Of a DNA stretch of 64,000 nucleotides, positions 24,436 through 33,386 are shown one piece after another. Below the pieces are notes generated by a model that saw nothing but the letters and a program-made list of their open reading frames with translations, searched no databases and was not told where the DNA came from. The position numbers and the translations under genes were made by a program. This DNA comes from Actinospineispora spinosispora DSM 44797. GTDB taxonomy: Bacteria; Actinomycetota; Actinomycetes; Mycobacteriales; Pseudonocardiaceae. Every line of letters begins with the position of its first letter. Position 1 is the stretch's first letter. The stretch lies in contig NZ_AUBB01000017.1 of assembly GCF_000429025.1 (NCBI RefSeq), positions 62,001 to 126,000 of the forward strand, in the 5' to 3' direction.

Positions 24436-25278
24436 ATGAAGACGACGAGCGAGCCGGACACCGGTTCGCACGACGGGGCTCGGCTACGCCGGCTCACCCC
24501 GGAGGACCGCCAGGCACGCATCGCCGACCTGGTGCTGGACACCGGTTCGGTGTCCGCGCAGGACCTGGCGGAGACCTTCGCCGTCTCGGTCATGACCATC
24601 CACCGCGATCTCGACGAGCTCCAGCGGCAAGGGGTGCTGCGCAAGACGCGAGGGGCCGCGACGGCCCAGCCGAGCGGCACGTTCGAGTCGAACGTCGAGT
24701 ACCGGGCCAAGGCCAACATCGACTCGAAGCGGCAGATCGCGGCCTACGCGTGCCGCTACGTCGAGCCCGGCATGTCGGTGTTGCTCGACGACTCGACCAC
24801 GGCGCTGCAGATGCTGCCCTACCTCGCCGACCTGGCACCGCTCACCGTCGCGACGAACTACCTCGCCGCGCTCAACCAGCTCGCGCGGATGCGCGACATC
24901 CGGGTGCTGGCGCTCGGCGGACAGTACGACGTGCACCACGACTCATATCTCGGCACGACGTGCATCGACACGATCCGGTCGCTGTGTTTCGATGTGGCGT
25001 TCCTCAGCACGTCGGCGATCCGAGGCGGCTACGCCTTCCACCAGGAGGACCGCATCGTCGCGGTCAAACGGGAGATGGTCGCCGCGAGCACCCGCAGCCA
25101 TCTGTTGATCGACCACACCAAGCTCACCCGCAGCGCGATGCACCGGCTGATGCCGATCGAGGAGTTCGAGTCGATCGTGGTCGACTCGGGTGCCACGGAA
25201 CATCAGCTCTCCGCGCTGCGCGAGCACCGCGCACATGTGGACGTGGCCGGACCGGCCGAGGTGCGCCCCCAGTCCTGA
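24436..25278 (+). CDS. DeoR/GlpR-family transcriptional regulator
   Basis: A 280-aa regulator. The N-terminal DeoR helix-turn-helix reads RQARIADLVLDTGSVSAQDLAETFAVSVMTIHRDLDELQRQGVLRKTRGAA. The C-terminal sugar-phosphate-sensing DeoRC domain contains DDSTTALQMLPYL, TVATNYLAALN, ALGGQYD and the family's K-R-x-M region VAVKREMVAAS. ATG 24436 has GGGGAGG at the right distance. It is the first gene of the forward operon and faces the importer operon. It is the likely repressor of the whole locus, released by a phosphorylated pathway intermediate. Confidence 0.92.
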   Translation: MKTTSEPDTGSHDGARLRRLTPEDRQARIADLVLDTGSVSAQDLAETFAVSVMTIHRDLDELQRQGVLRKTRGAATAQPSGTFESNVEYRAKANIDSKRQIAAYACRYVEPGMSVLLDDSTTALQMLPYLADLAPLTVATNYLAALNQLARMRDIRVLALGGQYDVHHDSYLGTTCIDTIRSLCFDVAFLSTSAIRGGYAFHQEDRIVAVKREMVAASTRSHLLIDHTKLTRSAMHRLMPIEEFESIVVDSGATEHQLSALREHRAHVDVAGPAEVRPQS

Positions 25279-25327
25279 ACACCGCCGGCCTCCCGGGCCG
25301 ATCGAAGAGCGAAAGGGAACTCCCGAC

Positions 25328-25975
25328 ATGCTGCTGTACGACGAACGTGCCCAGGTGGTCGAGTACTGCCTGAGGATGCAGGCCGACGAGCTGACCGTGG
25401 GCACCTCGGGCAACCTGAGCGTGCGGTCGGGCGACTACATCGCGATCACCCCGAGCGGGGTTCCGTACGACGATCTGACGCCCGAGGCGATTTGCGTCAT
25501 CGATCTGGACGGCAACAAGGTCGAGGACGGGCTGGACCCGTCCTCCGAGGTACCGATGCACACCTCGGTCTATCGGGGCACCGACGCGGGCGCCGTGGTG
25601 CACACGCATCCGCTGTACTGCACGACGCTGTCCGTGCTGCTCGACGAGGTCCCGCCGGTGCACTACATGATCGCGCTGCTCGGCGGGCCGGTCCGGGTCG
25701 CGCCCTACGCGCGGTTCGGCTCGGCGGAGCTGGCGGAGAACAGCATGCGCGCGATGGAGGGCCGCTACGGCGCGCTGATGCAGAACCACGGAGCGACGAC
25801 CTACGGCGACACGCTCGCCAAGGCGTACTCGCGCAGCATCTACCTGGAGTGGGTATGCCGGCTCTACCACCAGGCACGACTGCTCGGCGAGCCCAACCTG
25901 CTCCCGCTGCCGGAGATCGACGGTGTCGCGGAAGTGCTCAACAGCTACGGACAGTCCGTGCCCGGCAAGCCGTGA
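25328..25975 (+). CDS. Class II aldolase, FucA-like (ketose 1-phosphate aldolase)
   Basis: A 215-aa zinc aldolase nearly collinear with E. coli L-fuculose-1-phosphate aldolase. Visible are the phosphate-binding GTSGNLSVR (25-33) and TPSG (41-44), catalytic E74 in PSSE, zinc ligands H92 and H94 in VVHTH, and the third ligand H154 in NHG. HYMIALLGG and APYARFGSAEL are also conserved. The reaction expected is cleavage of a 2-ketose 1-phosphate to dihydroxyacetone phosphate and an aldehyde. With the GlpD-like dehydrogenase and kinase next to it, it would finish a polyol route. The natural substrate (fuculose-, ribulose-, xylulose- or 5-deoxyribulose 1-phosphate) is not known. AAGGGAA precedes ATG 25328. 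Confidence 0.93.
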   Translation: MLLYDERAQVVEYCLRMQADELTVGTSGNLSVRSGDYIAITPSGVPYDDLTPEAICVIDLDGNKVEDGLDPSSEVPMHTSVYRGTDAGAVVHTHPLYCTTLSVLLDEVPPVHYMIALLGGPVRVAPYARFGSAELAENSMRAMEGRYGALMQNHGATTYGDTLAKAYSRSIYLEWVCRLYHQARLLGEPNLLPLPEIDGVAEVLNSYGQSVPGKP

Positions 25976-25991
25976 CCCAGCGGGACGACCG

Positions 25992-27461
25992 ATGAACACC
26001 GCGCTGGGTATCGACGTCGGTACCTCGGTGGTCAAGGCAGTGCTGTTCGACGCCGAAGGGCAGGCTCTCGCCGTCCGGGGCACCCCGCTGGAGCTGGCGC
26101 ACGCCGCCGTGCCGGGCGCCGTCGAGCAGGACTTCGAGGAGATCCTGGTACGGCTCGGCACGGTCGTGGGCGGAGTGCTGGCGGACACCGGGGTCACACC
26201 GGACCTGGTCGCCCTGACCGGTCAGGGCGACGGATGCTGGCTGACCGACGCCGACCACCGCGCGGTACGTCCCGCATTGTCCTGGCTGGACGGCAGGGGA
26301 GCCGAGCTGCTCGGTGAATGGACCGGGTCCGGAGTGACCGAACAGGTCTTCCGGATCAACGGGAGCATGATGTTCCCCGGTGCGCCCGCGCCGCTGCTGG
26401 CCTGGCTCGACCGCCACGAGCCGGGCCTGCTGGACCGCTCGGCGACGGCCGGGTACTGCAAGGACGCGGTGTTCGGACGGCTCACCGGTGTGCGCGCGAC
26501 GGACCCGTCGGACAGCTCCATGCCGTTCGGCGACGGGACCGGCCTCGGCTACAGCGACGAGGTACTGCGCCTGACCGGGCTGGGGCACCGCCGTGACCTG
26601 CTCGCACCCATCATCAGCCCGCTGCCGGTCGCTCCGCTGCATGCCGGGGGTGCCGCGCTGCTGGGTCTGCCCGAGGGAACGCACGTGTGCTCCGGGCCCT
26701 TCGACTTCCCCGCCTGCGGACGAGGCGGTGGCGTCACCGAGGTCGGTGACGCGCTCCTGATCGTCGGCACCACGCTGGGGTGCCTGGTGCGGGTGGACCG
26801 GTTGGCCACCGACGGAGAGCCCGCCGGCTTCCATGTGGCGACGGGCGAACCGGACCGCTGGCTGCGGGCGATGCCCGCGATGGTCGGTACGGCGACCCTG
26901 GAATGGGTGCTCAAGACGCTCGGGCTCGACATCGACGCGGTGGACGTCGCGCTGGCGAGCAGCCCACCGGGTGCGGCCGGCGTCGAGGTGCTGCCGTATC
27001 TCGCGCCGTCCGGCGAACGGGCGCCCTTCGTCGATCCGCATGCGTCGGGCCAGTTCACCGGGATCACCCTGACCACCACGCGCCACGATCTCGTGCGTGC
27101 CACGTGCGAAGGCCTCGCCTACGCCGCGCGGCACTGCTTCGAGGTGGCCGGACGCTCAGGACGTCTCGTCGCCTGCGGTGGCGGCACGCGGTCCGAGCCG
27201 TGGATGCAGGTCTTCGCCGACGTACTGGGCATTCCGCTGGAACTGGCGCGCAGCCCCGAGGTGGGGGCACGGGGTGCCGTTCTGGCGGCCGCGGCAGCAC
27301 TGGGAGAGGAGATCGACGTGGCGGCCTGGACCGCTCCGCAGGGCGTCATCGATCCGGACCCCGCGCGACGGGAGCGCTACGAGGAGGGCTATCGCCGCTA
27401 CCGTGCGCACCTGGACGCGGCTCGCGCCTTCTGGCCCGCTCCGGGACGGCGGGACGGATGA
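25992..27461 (+). CDS. FGGY-family carbohydrate/polyol kinase (EryA/LyxK-like)
   Basis: A 489-aa FGGY kinase. The N-terminal phosphate loop is GIDVGTSVVKAVLFD. The substrate-domain segment is LTGQGDGCWLTDADHRAVRPALSWLDGRG, and the catalytic base is D238 in GPFDFPACGRGGG. The ATP-site glycines are in ACGGGTRSEPWMQVFADVLG. GQGDGxWL and CKD-xxF-x-LTGxRATDPSD are features of the erythritol kinase and L-xylulokinase branch, so a C4-C6 polyol or ketose is likely. The ATG at 25992 follows the aldolase stop by 16 nt. The TGA overlaps the next gene's ATG. It would trap the imported substrate as its 1-phosphate (or the equivalent terminal position). Confidence 0.9.
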   Translation: MNTALGIDVGTSVVKAVLFDAEGQALAVRGTPLELAHAAVPGAVEQDFEEILVRLGTVVGGVLADTGVTPDLVALTGQGDGCWLTDADHRAVRPALSWLDGRGAELLGEWTGSGVTEQVFRINGSMMFPGAPAPLLAWLDRHEPGLLDRSATAGYCKDAVFGRLTGVRATDPSDSSMPFGDGTGLGYSDEVLRLTGLGHRRDLLAPIISPLPVAPLHAGGAALLGLPEGTHVCSGPFDFPACGRGGGVTEVGDALLIVGTTLGCLVRVDRLATDGEPAGFHVATGEPDRWLRAMPAMVGTATLEWVLKTLGLDIDAVDVALASSPPGAAGVEVLPYLAPSGERAPFVDPHASGQFTGITLTTTRHDLVRATCEGLAYAARHCFEVAGRSGRLVACGGGTRSEPWMQVFADVLGIPLELARSPEVGARGAVLAAAAALGEEIDVAAWTAPQGVIDPDPARRERYEEGYRRYRAHLDAARAFWPAPGRRDG

Positions 27462-29128
27462 GCGCCTCCAGGACCTCACGGCTCGACCCGGACGGCCGAC
27501 GATCCGCGTTGCTTGCAGCGTCCTCCGAGCGGTACGACCTGGCGGTCGTGGGTGGTGGGGTGACCGGCGTGGGCGTCGCGCTCGACGCCGCGGCCCGCGG
27601 CCTGTCCGTCGTGCTGTTGGACGCGGGCGATCTCGCCGGTGGGACGTCCTCCCGTTCGGGAAAGACCGCGCACGGCGGGCTGCGCTACCTGGAGCAGCTC
27701 AACTTCGGGCTCGTCGCGGGTGCGCTGCACGAGCGCGACCTGATGATCCGCACGCTCGCGCCGCACCTGGTCGCGCCGGAACCGTTCCTGGTTCCGCTCA
27801 CCCGGCGCTGGGAGCGGGCCTACATCGGGGCAGGCGTCGCGCTGTACGACGCGATGGCGCTGGTCGGGCGCACCGGCGGACAGGGCGGGGTGCCGCACCA
27901 CCGGCACCTGTCCCGGCGGCGTGCCCTGCGCGAGGCGCCCGGCCTCGCGCCGGACTCGCTGACCGGGGCGATCCAGTACTTCGACGGCCGGATGGACGAT
28001 GCCCGCTATGCCCTCGCCGTGGCGCGCACGGCGGCGACCTACGGCGCCCGGCTGGTCCCGCACGCGAGGGTCACGGATGTGCACGTCGGCGGCGGCCGGG
28101 TGCGTGGCGTCCGGGTGCGTGACGAGCTCAGCGGCGACGAGCTCGACGTCCGTGCCTCGGCCGTGGTCAACGCCGCTGGTGTGTGGGCGGCCGACGTCCA
28201 GGCGATGGCGGGCGCGGCGACGTTCGAGGTCACACCGTCCAAAGGGGTGCACCTGCTGGTGGAGCGGGACGCCTTCGACTCGACGACCGGCATACTCGCC
28301 AGGGCCGACGACTCGGTCATCATCTTGCGTAGATGGTACGGGCGCTGGCTGCTGGGTACCACCGACACGGCCTACCACGGTGACCGGCGTTCACCGACCG
28401 TCGAGCACGACGACGTCGAGTACCTGCTGCGCAACGTCAACCGCTACCTGGCCCGGCCGCTGGGCCGCTCCGACGTGGTCGGTGCCTTCGCCGGGTTGCG
28501 TCCGCTGCTGCGCGCGGTGCGCGGAACGCCGGCCACCAGTGCGGCCACGACATCGGCGCTGTCGCGCGACCACGCGGTGATCGAGGAGCCCGCCGGACTG
28601 GTGACGATCGTCGGCGGCAAGTACACGACCTACCGGGTCATGGCCCGTGACGCGGTGGACGCGGCGGCGCGCGCGATCGGCGCGGGTCTGCCTCCGACGC
28701 CCACGGCCCGGCTCCCGCTGTTCGGAGCGGCTGGTTGGCCGGTGGTCGCCAACCAGCTGTCCAGGCTGGCCGAGCAGTACGGCGTCGATGAGGTGCACCT
28801 GCGACGCATGCTGCACCGCTACGGTGACGAGCTGCCCGAGGTGCTCGCGCCGCTCGCGGTCGATCCGACCCTGGGTACGCCTCTTCCCTCGGCGGCGGGC
28901 TACCTCGGCGTCGAGTTCCGTCACGCGGTCACCCACGAGGGCGCCCTGACCCTGTCCGACGTGCTCGTCCGGCGAACCCGGGTCTCGATCGAGCAGCCGG
29001 ATGCAGGTGTCGCCGCGGCGGCATCGGTGGCCGCGCTCGTGGCGCCGATCCTGGGTTGGGACGAGCAGCGGCAGCGACGCGAAGTGGACGCCTATCGCAG
29101 CGGAGTCACCCACTCCGCCCTTCGCTGA
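27458..29128 (+). CDS. GlpD/EryB-like FAD-dependent polyol-phosphate dehydrogenase
   Basis: A 556-aa flavoprotein. The FAD dinucleotide motif is VVGGGVTGVGVALDAAARG at about 30-48. GGTSSRSGKTAHGGLRYLEQ and FAGLRPLLRA (substrate-phosphate arginines in GlpD) and VTIVGGKYTTYRVMARDAVD follow. The C-terminal helical domain of GlpD is present. ATG 27458 overlaps the kinase stop (ATGA). Glycerol-3-phosphate dehydrogenase and the erythritol-phosphate dehydrogenase EryB both belong here; both oxidise the hydroxyl next to the phosphorylated carbon and pass electrons to quinone. In this operon it would convert a polyol 1-phosphate to a 2-ketose 1-phosphate, the aldolase substrate. A plain glycerol-3-phosphate role is the alternative. 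Confidence 0.88.
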   Translation: MSASRTSRLDPDGRRSALLAASSERYDLAVVGGGVTGVGVALDAAARGLSVVLLDAGDLAGGTSSRSGKTAHGGLRYLEQLNFGLVAGALHERDLMIRTLAPHLVAPEPFLVPLTRRWERAYIGAGVALYDAMALVGRTGGQGGVPHHRHLSRRRALREAPGLAPDSLTGAIQYFDGRMDDARYALAVARTAATYGARLVPHARVTDVHVGGGRVRGVRVRDELSGDELDVRASAVVNAAGVWAADVQAMAGAATFEVTPSKGVHLLVERDAFDSTTGILARADDSVIILRRWYGRWLLGTTDTAYHGDRRSPTVEHDDVEYLLRNVNRYLARPLGRSDVVGAFAGLRPLLRAVRGTPATSAATTSALSRDHAVIEEPAGLVTIVGGKYTTYRVMARDAVDAAARAIGAGLPPTPTARLPLFGAAGWPVVANQLSRLAEQYGVDEVHLRRMLHRYGDELPEVLAPLAVDPTLGTPLPSAAGYLGVEFRHAVTHEGALTLSDVLVRRTRVSIEQPDAGVAAAASVAALVAPILGWDEQRQRREVDAYRSGVTHSALR

Positions 29129-29254
29129 CCGTTGCTCCCGGCCACCTCACGGCCCTCACGCACACCTCGCATACCGTTCATCCTGTGCGAAGCGCGCCCA
29201 GGGCGTGCACAGTCGCTGTCAGCGTGAGAACGGCACGATCAGAAGGAGAACGGC

Positions 29255-30406
29255 ATGCAGCGGACCCTGTACGAGGACGACCACGACGCGTTCCGGGACG
29301 CGTTCCGGAAGTTCCTCGAGGTCGAGGTGGTCCCGAACCTGGAGCAGTGGGACGCCGACGGGATCGTGCCGAGGGAGCTGTTCGCGACAGCAGGCCGCTC
29401 AGGGTTTCTCGGCATGGACATCCCCGAGGAGTTCGGCGGCGGTGGGGTACCGGACTTCCGGTTCAACGCGGTGATCTCCGAGGAGCTGATGCGCGTCGGG
29501 GCAGGCGCGGCGGGCCTCGGCATGACGCTGCACAACGACATCTGCCTGCCCTACTTCCTGTCCTACTGCACCGAGGACCAGAAGAAGCGCTGGCTACCCG
29601 GGATCGCATCCGGTGAGCTGATCACCGCCATCGCGATGACCGAACCGGGTATCGGCTCGGACCTGGCATCGATGTCGACGACCGCGATCCGGGACGGGGA
29701 CGAGTACGTCGTCAATGGCGCCAAGACCTTCATCACCAACGGGGTGAACGCCGACCTGGTGATCACCGCGGTGAAGACCGACCCGAGCCAGAAGCACAAG
29801 GGCATGAGCCTGGTCGTGCTGGAGCGCGGCATGCCCGGTTTCGAGCGTGGCCGCAACCTCGACAAGCTCGGTCAGCACGCCCAGGACACCGCCGAGCTGT
29901 CGTTCACCGACGTCCGGGTACCGGTGACGAACCTGCTCGGCTCGGACGAGGGCACCGGCTTCACGCAGCTGGTGACGAACCTGCCCCAGGAGCGGCTGTC
30001 CATCGCGGTGGCCGCGGTGGCCGCCGCTCGGACCGCGCTGGAACAGACCCTGGAGTACGTCAAGGAGCGCAAGGCCTTCGGTCAGCCGATCGGCAACTTC
30101 CAGAACTCGCGGTTCGTGCTCGCCGAGATCGCCACCGAGGTCGACATCGCGCAGCACTACGTCGACGACGGGATTCGCGCGCTCAACACGGGTGACCTCA
30201 CCGCGGTCGACGCGAGCAAGGCCAAGTGGTGGTGCACCGAGCTGCAGGGCCGTGTCGTCGACCGGTGCCTGCAGCTGCACGGCGGCTACGGGTACATGAA
30301 CGAGTACCCGATCGCCAAGGCCTTCGCCGACGCCCGCATCACCCGCATCTACGGCGGCACCACGGAGATCATGAAGGAGGTCATCGGCCGAAGCCTCGGC
30401 CTCTAA
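29255..30406 (+). CDS. Acyl-CoA dehydrogenase
   Basis: A 383-aa acyl-CoA dehydrogenase with all three domains. FAD-site motifs are ITAIAMTEPGIGSDLASM and FITNG, and the C-terminal segment is LHGGYGYMNEYPIAKAFADARITRIYGGTTEIMKEVIGR. The YEGT glutamate used as base in short- and medium-chain enzymes is Gly here. E246 in LPQERLS aligns with the base of the long-chain and isovaleryl-CoA type, so catalysis is retained. AAGGAG precedes ATG 29255. It stands alone between the polyol operon and a convergent aminotransferase. Chain length specificity is unknown. Confidence 0.92.
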   Translation: MQRTLYEDDHDAFRDAFRKFLEVEVVPNLEQWDADGIVPRELFATAGRSGFLGMDIPEEFGGGGVPDFRFNAVISEELMRVGAGAAGLGMTLHNDICLPYFLSYCTEDQKKRWLPGIASGELITAIAMTEPGIGSDLASMSTTAIRDGDEYVVNGAKTFITNGVNADLVITAVKTDPSQKHKGMSLVVLERGMPGFERGRNLDKLGQHAQDTAELSFTDVRVPVTNLLGSDEGTGFTQLVTNLPQERLSIAVAAVAAARTALEQTLEYVKERKAFGQPIGNFQNSRFVLAEIATEVDIAQHYVDDGIRALNTGDLTAVDASKAKWWCTELQGRVVDRCLQLHGGYGYMNEYPIAKAFADARITRIYGGTTEIMKEVIGRSLGL

Positions 30407-30415
30407 CGCCCCAAC

Positions 30416-30483
30416 CCAAGATCACCACCGCCTGAGGGCGGTTTCCCGGGGGAATTTCAGCCCTGAGGCGGTGGTGATCTTGG
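30416..30483. terminator. Bidirectional terminator hairpin
   Basis: Two 24-nt arms (left CCAAGATCACCACCGCCTGA...) with a single mismatch and a 20-nt loop lie between the convergent acyl-CoA dehydrogenase and aminotransferase genes, within 10-11 bp of both stops. It can terminate either transcript. Confidence 0.82.
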
Positions 30484-30493
30484 TAGGTGGGAG

Positions 30494-31783
30494 TTACGCG
30501 GAGCGGCGCTCGGCTTCCGCCAGACGCACGCACAGGGTGAGGCCGCGTACCGCGACGTCGAGCTCGTCCAGCTCGGGGAACGTCGGCGCGATCCGGATGT
30601 TGCGATCGGCCGGGTCCTTGCCGTAGGGGAACGTCGCGCCGGCCGGGGTGAGTGCGATCCCGGCCTGTTTGGCCAGCTCGACCACCCGGGACGCGCAGCC
30701 CTCGAGCACGTCGAGGCTGATGAAGTAGCCGCCCTTCGGCGAGACCCACTCGGCGACCGCGACGCCGGACAGGTCCTCACGCAGCACCTGGTCCACCAGC
30801 TCGAACTTCGGTGCGATGAGCGCGCGGTGGGCGGCCATGTGCGAGCGCAGGCCGTCGACGTCACCGAGGAAACGCAGGTGCCGCGACTGGTTCACCTTGT
30901 CCGGGCCGATGGTCCGGAACTGCATGTGCTGGAGGTACCAGGCGACGTTCGCCTCGGACGAGCCGAAGAACGCAACGCCCGCCCCGGCGGCGGTGATCTT
31001 CGAGGTGGAGCCGAAGACGAAGGCGCGGTCCGGGTTCCCGGCCGCCGCGGTGATCGCCAGGATGTCGGCCGACGGGGTCTCGAAGTCGGTCAGGTGGTGC
31101 ACGGCGTAGGCGTTGTCCCAGAACAACCGGAAGTCCGGCGCGCCGGTGGGCATGCTCGCCAGCGCTTCGACGACCTCGGCCGAGTACGTCACACCGGTCG
31201 GGTTGCTGTACGTCGGGACGCACCACATGCCCTTGACCCTCGGGTCGGCGGCCGCGGCGCGCACCGCGTCCACGTCGGGGCCGTTCTCGGTCATCGGCAC
31301 GGTGATCAGGTCGATACCGAGCTCCTGGCACACGGCGAAGTGCCGGTCGTAGCCCGGAACGGCGGCGATGAACGCGGGCCGCTCCACGTCGCGCCACGGA
31401 CCCGAACCGCCGGGCACGCCGTGCAGAAGGCCGTCGACGACGCACTGGTACATCAGCGCGAGGCTGGAGTTGCCCTCGGCGATCAGCTGCGGGACAGGGA
31501 TGCCGAAGATCGGGGAGAACAGCTCACGCAGCCCGGCGAGGCCCTGCAGGCCGCCGTAGTTGCGGTAGTCGGTGCCGTCGGCGCCGACGCCCCCGCCCGG
31601 CCCGGGCAGCTCCAGCAGGCCGTTGGCGAGGTCGAGCTGCGCGGTCGAGGGTTTGCCCCTGGTCAGGTTCAGCGACAGGCCCTTGCCGACCAGCTCGGTG
31701 TGCTCGGCCGCGAGCCGATCACGCTCCTGAGCCAGCTCACCGGCCGCCAAGTTGCTCAGTCTCTGCTGTTCCGTGCCAGACAT
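30494..31783 (-). CDS. Aspartate aminotransferase, subgroup Ic type (PLP-dependent)
   Basis: A 429-aa fold-type I aminotransferase. The N-terminal LTRGKPS and DYRNYGGLQGLAGLRELFSPIFG are typical of the actinobacterial Ic aspartate aminotransferase (AspT). The PLP lysine is K262 in FGSTSKITAAG. N194 (YSNPTG) and D223 (FWDNAYAVHHL) hold the cofactor, and the substrate-carboxylate arginine is near RNIRIAPTFP. ATG 31783 has AGAAGG 6 nt upstream. It converts aspartate and 2-oxoglutarate to oxaloacetate and glutamate. It is divergent from trpC across 265 bp; no operon partner is present. Confidence 0.9.
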   Translation of the reverse strand: MSGTEQQRLSNLAAGELAQERDRLAAEHTELVGKGLSLNLTRGKPSTAQLDLANGLLELPGPGGGVGADGTDYRNYGGLQGLAGLRELFSPIFGIPVPQLIAEGNSSLALMYQCVVDGLLHGVPGGSGPWRDVERPAFIAAVPGYDRHFAVCQELGIDLITVPMTENGPDVDAVRAAAADPRVKGMWCVPTYSNPTGVTYSAEVVEALASMPTGAPDFRLFWDNAYAVHHLTDFETPSADILAITAAAGNPDRAFVFGSTSKITAAGAGVAFFGSSEANVAWYLQHMQFRTIGPDKVNQSRHLRFLGDVDGLRSHMAAHRALIAPKFELVDQVLREDLSGVAVAEWVSPKGGYFISLDVLEGCASRVVELAKQAGIALTPAGATFPYGKDPADRNIRIAPTFPELDELDVAVRGLTLCVRLAEAERRSA

Positions 31784-32048
31784 GGAAAACCTTCTTGGAC
31801 TCAGACGACATCCGAACGCGACAACCCTAGATGACCGCTGTTCGGTCGCCTGGAGCGACAACCCTCATGGCGCGGCCGTCGGGCGGCGGTGATCGGTATT
31901 CTGCGCACCGAACCGGCATTCGATCATGTCCTCGAGCTGTTCCCTGAGAGTCGACGACCTGCTCGGCGACCCGGCCCGACCGGTCGTCGAGGACACCCGA
32001 GCGGGTAGGGCGGGCGGCCGATACTGGTTGGTAACCGAGAGGAAGTTC

Positions 32049-32846
32049 ATGACAACAGTGCTCGACGGCATCCTCGACGGCGTCCGTGAGGACCTCGCCG
32101 GACGCCAGGCCACCACGTCACTCGCCGAGCTCAAGGCCCGGGCGGGCGACCGCTCGCCCGCGCTCGACCCGTTACCCGCGTTCCGGGCGCCCGGGGTGGC
32201 GATCATCAGCGAGGTGAAGCGACGCAGCCCGAGCAAGGGGGCGCTCGCCGACATCGCCGATCCGGCGTGGCTGGCCGGACAGTACGTCGAGGGTGGTGCC
32301 GCCGCGATCAGCGTGCTGACCGAGCAGCGCCGTTTCGGCGGCTCGCTCGCCGACCTGACCTCGGTCCGCGAGGCGGTGGACGCCCCGATCCTGCGCAAGG
32401 ACTTCATCGTGACCCCGTACCAGCTGTGGGAGTCACGCGCCTACGGCGCCGATCTCGCACTGCTGATGGTGGTCTCGCTCCCCGGTCACCTGCTCGCCGA
32501 TCTGCTCGGGCTGACCCGGGAGCTCGGGCTGACCGCGTTGGTCGAGGTGCACACGGCGGAGGAGCTGGAGCGTGCCAGGGAGGTCGGTGCCGAGCTGATC
32601 GGCATCAACGCCAGAAACTTGCGGACCCTCAAGGTCGACCGGTCGGTCTTCGGTGAGCTGGTTCCGTTGATGCCGCCGGGCGCCGTCCGGGTCGCGGAGT
32701 CCGGGGTGTCCGGACCCGAGGACGTCGGCGACTACCACGCGCTGGGCGCCGATGTGGTCCTCGTCGGCGAGGCGTTGGTCCGTTCCGGGGACCCCAGCGG
32801 CGCGGTCGCGAAGTTCATCGCGGCGGCCCGGGAACCGCTCGGCTGA
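32049..32846 (+). CDS. trpC: Indole-3-glycerol phosphate synthase
   Basis: A 265-aa TIM-barrel enzyme of tryptophan synthesis. It carries the signature [66 protein letters not shown] and the phosphate-binding [11 protein letters not shown]. The catalytic lysines and glutamates of the family are in these motifs. GAGAGGAAG precedes ATG 32049. No other trp gene is in the window, whereas trpC is commonly within a trp cluster in actinobacteria. It may be the sole copy, split off, or a second copy for an indole product. Its stop abuts the convergent Rrf2 gene without a spare base. Confidence 0.96.
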   Translation: MTTVLDGILDGVREDLAGRQATTSLAELKARAGDRSPALDPLPAFRAPGVAIISEVKRRSPSKGALADIADPAWLAGQYVEGGAAAISVLTEQRRFGGSLADLTSVREAVDAPILRKDFIVTPYQLWESRAYGADLALLMVVSLPGHLLADLLGLTRELGLTALVEVHTAEELERAREVGAELIGINARNLRTLKVDRSVFGELVPLMPPGAVRVAESGVSGPEDVGDYHALGADVVLVGEALVRSGDPSGAVAKFIAAAREPLG

Positions 32847-33329
32847 TCAGGTGCCGGTGTGGGCGGCACGGACGGCGACGCCCACACCCGGCGCGTGTCG
32901 CTCCGCCTCGGCGCGGACGTCCGCGAGGGTCTGCGCGGCCAGTGCCTTGCGCCAGGCCAGCTCGGCCCGCTGCATCGAGGACTGCACGGCGCACGTGTCC
33001 TCGAAGAAACGTTCCGGCGCGCCCTCGCCCATGCCGCGCTGCCGGATCTCGGTGCAGCGGAACGCGTCCTCCGGACCCTCGATCGCGGCGACGACGTCCA
33101 TGAGCGTGATCCGGTTCTCCGGTTTCGCCAGCCGGAACCCGCCTCGCGCGCCCGGCAGCGACTCCAGGAGGCCGGCTTTGACCAACGACTGGAGCTGCTT
33201 GTTCAGGTAGGCCGGCGGCAGATCGTAGGCCTGCGCGAACTTCGCGGTCGACACCGGCTGGTCACCGTCGAGCCAGGCCAGCGACAGCAATACGTGCATG
33301 GCCCACTCGACACCCTGCCCCATCCGCAC
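32847..33329 (-). CDS. Rrf2-family transcriptional regulator
   Basis: A 160-aa regulator with the Rrf2 winged helix: GVEWAMHVLLSLAWLDGDQPVSTAKFAQAYDLPPAYLNKQLQSLVKAGLLES, then GARGGFRLAKP. Two cysteines follow the wing (in AFRCTE and EDTCAVQ), one short of the three-Cys set of iron-sulfur members such as IscR or NsrR. It may therefore sense something other than an FeS signal, or use an unusual cluster. A TTGACA/TAGGGT promoter places the transcript start at about 33330, so the GTG at 33329 is read leaderless; a further upstream GTG at 33347 would lie before the promoter start point. Target genes are unknown. Confidence 0.88.
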   Translation of the reverse strand: MRMGQGVEWAMHVLLSLAWLDGDQPVSTAKFAQAYDLPPAYLNKQLQSLVKAGLLESLPGARGGFRLAKPENRITLMDVVAAIEGPEDAFRCTEIRQRGMGEGAPERFFEDTCAVQSSMQRAELAWRKALAAQTLADVRAEAERHAPGVGVAVRAAHTGT

Positions 33330-33336
33330 AACCTGG

Positions 33337-33366
33337 ACCCTAGACACCCAGATTCAATCCTGTCAA
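33337..33366 (-). promoter_or_regulatory. Consensus promoter of the Rrf2 gene
   Basis: TTGACA (33366-33361) and TAGGGT (33342-33337) are separated by 18 nt on the reverse strand and end 7 nt before GTG 33329. This is one of the clearest housekeeping-sigma promoters in the window and supports leaderless initiation. Confidence 0.75.
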
Positions 33367-33386
33367 ACAATCCCACCAGCCCCGAT

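Noticed and set aside
27458-29128. Naming the flavoprotein glpD and the operon a plain glycerol pathway
   Set aside because: The partner kinase has EryA/LyxK-like motifs rather than GlpK motifs, and a FucA-like aldolase has no place in glycerol use; the neutral polyol-phosphate name is safer.
29255-30406. Inactive acyl-CoA dehydrogenase because YEGT reads YGGT
   Set aside because: E246 in QERLS matches the base position of long-chain and isovaleryl-CoA dehydrogenases, so activity is expected.
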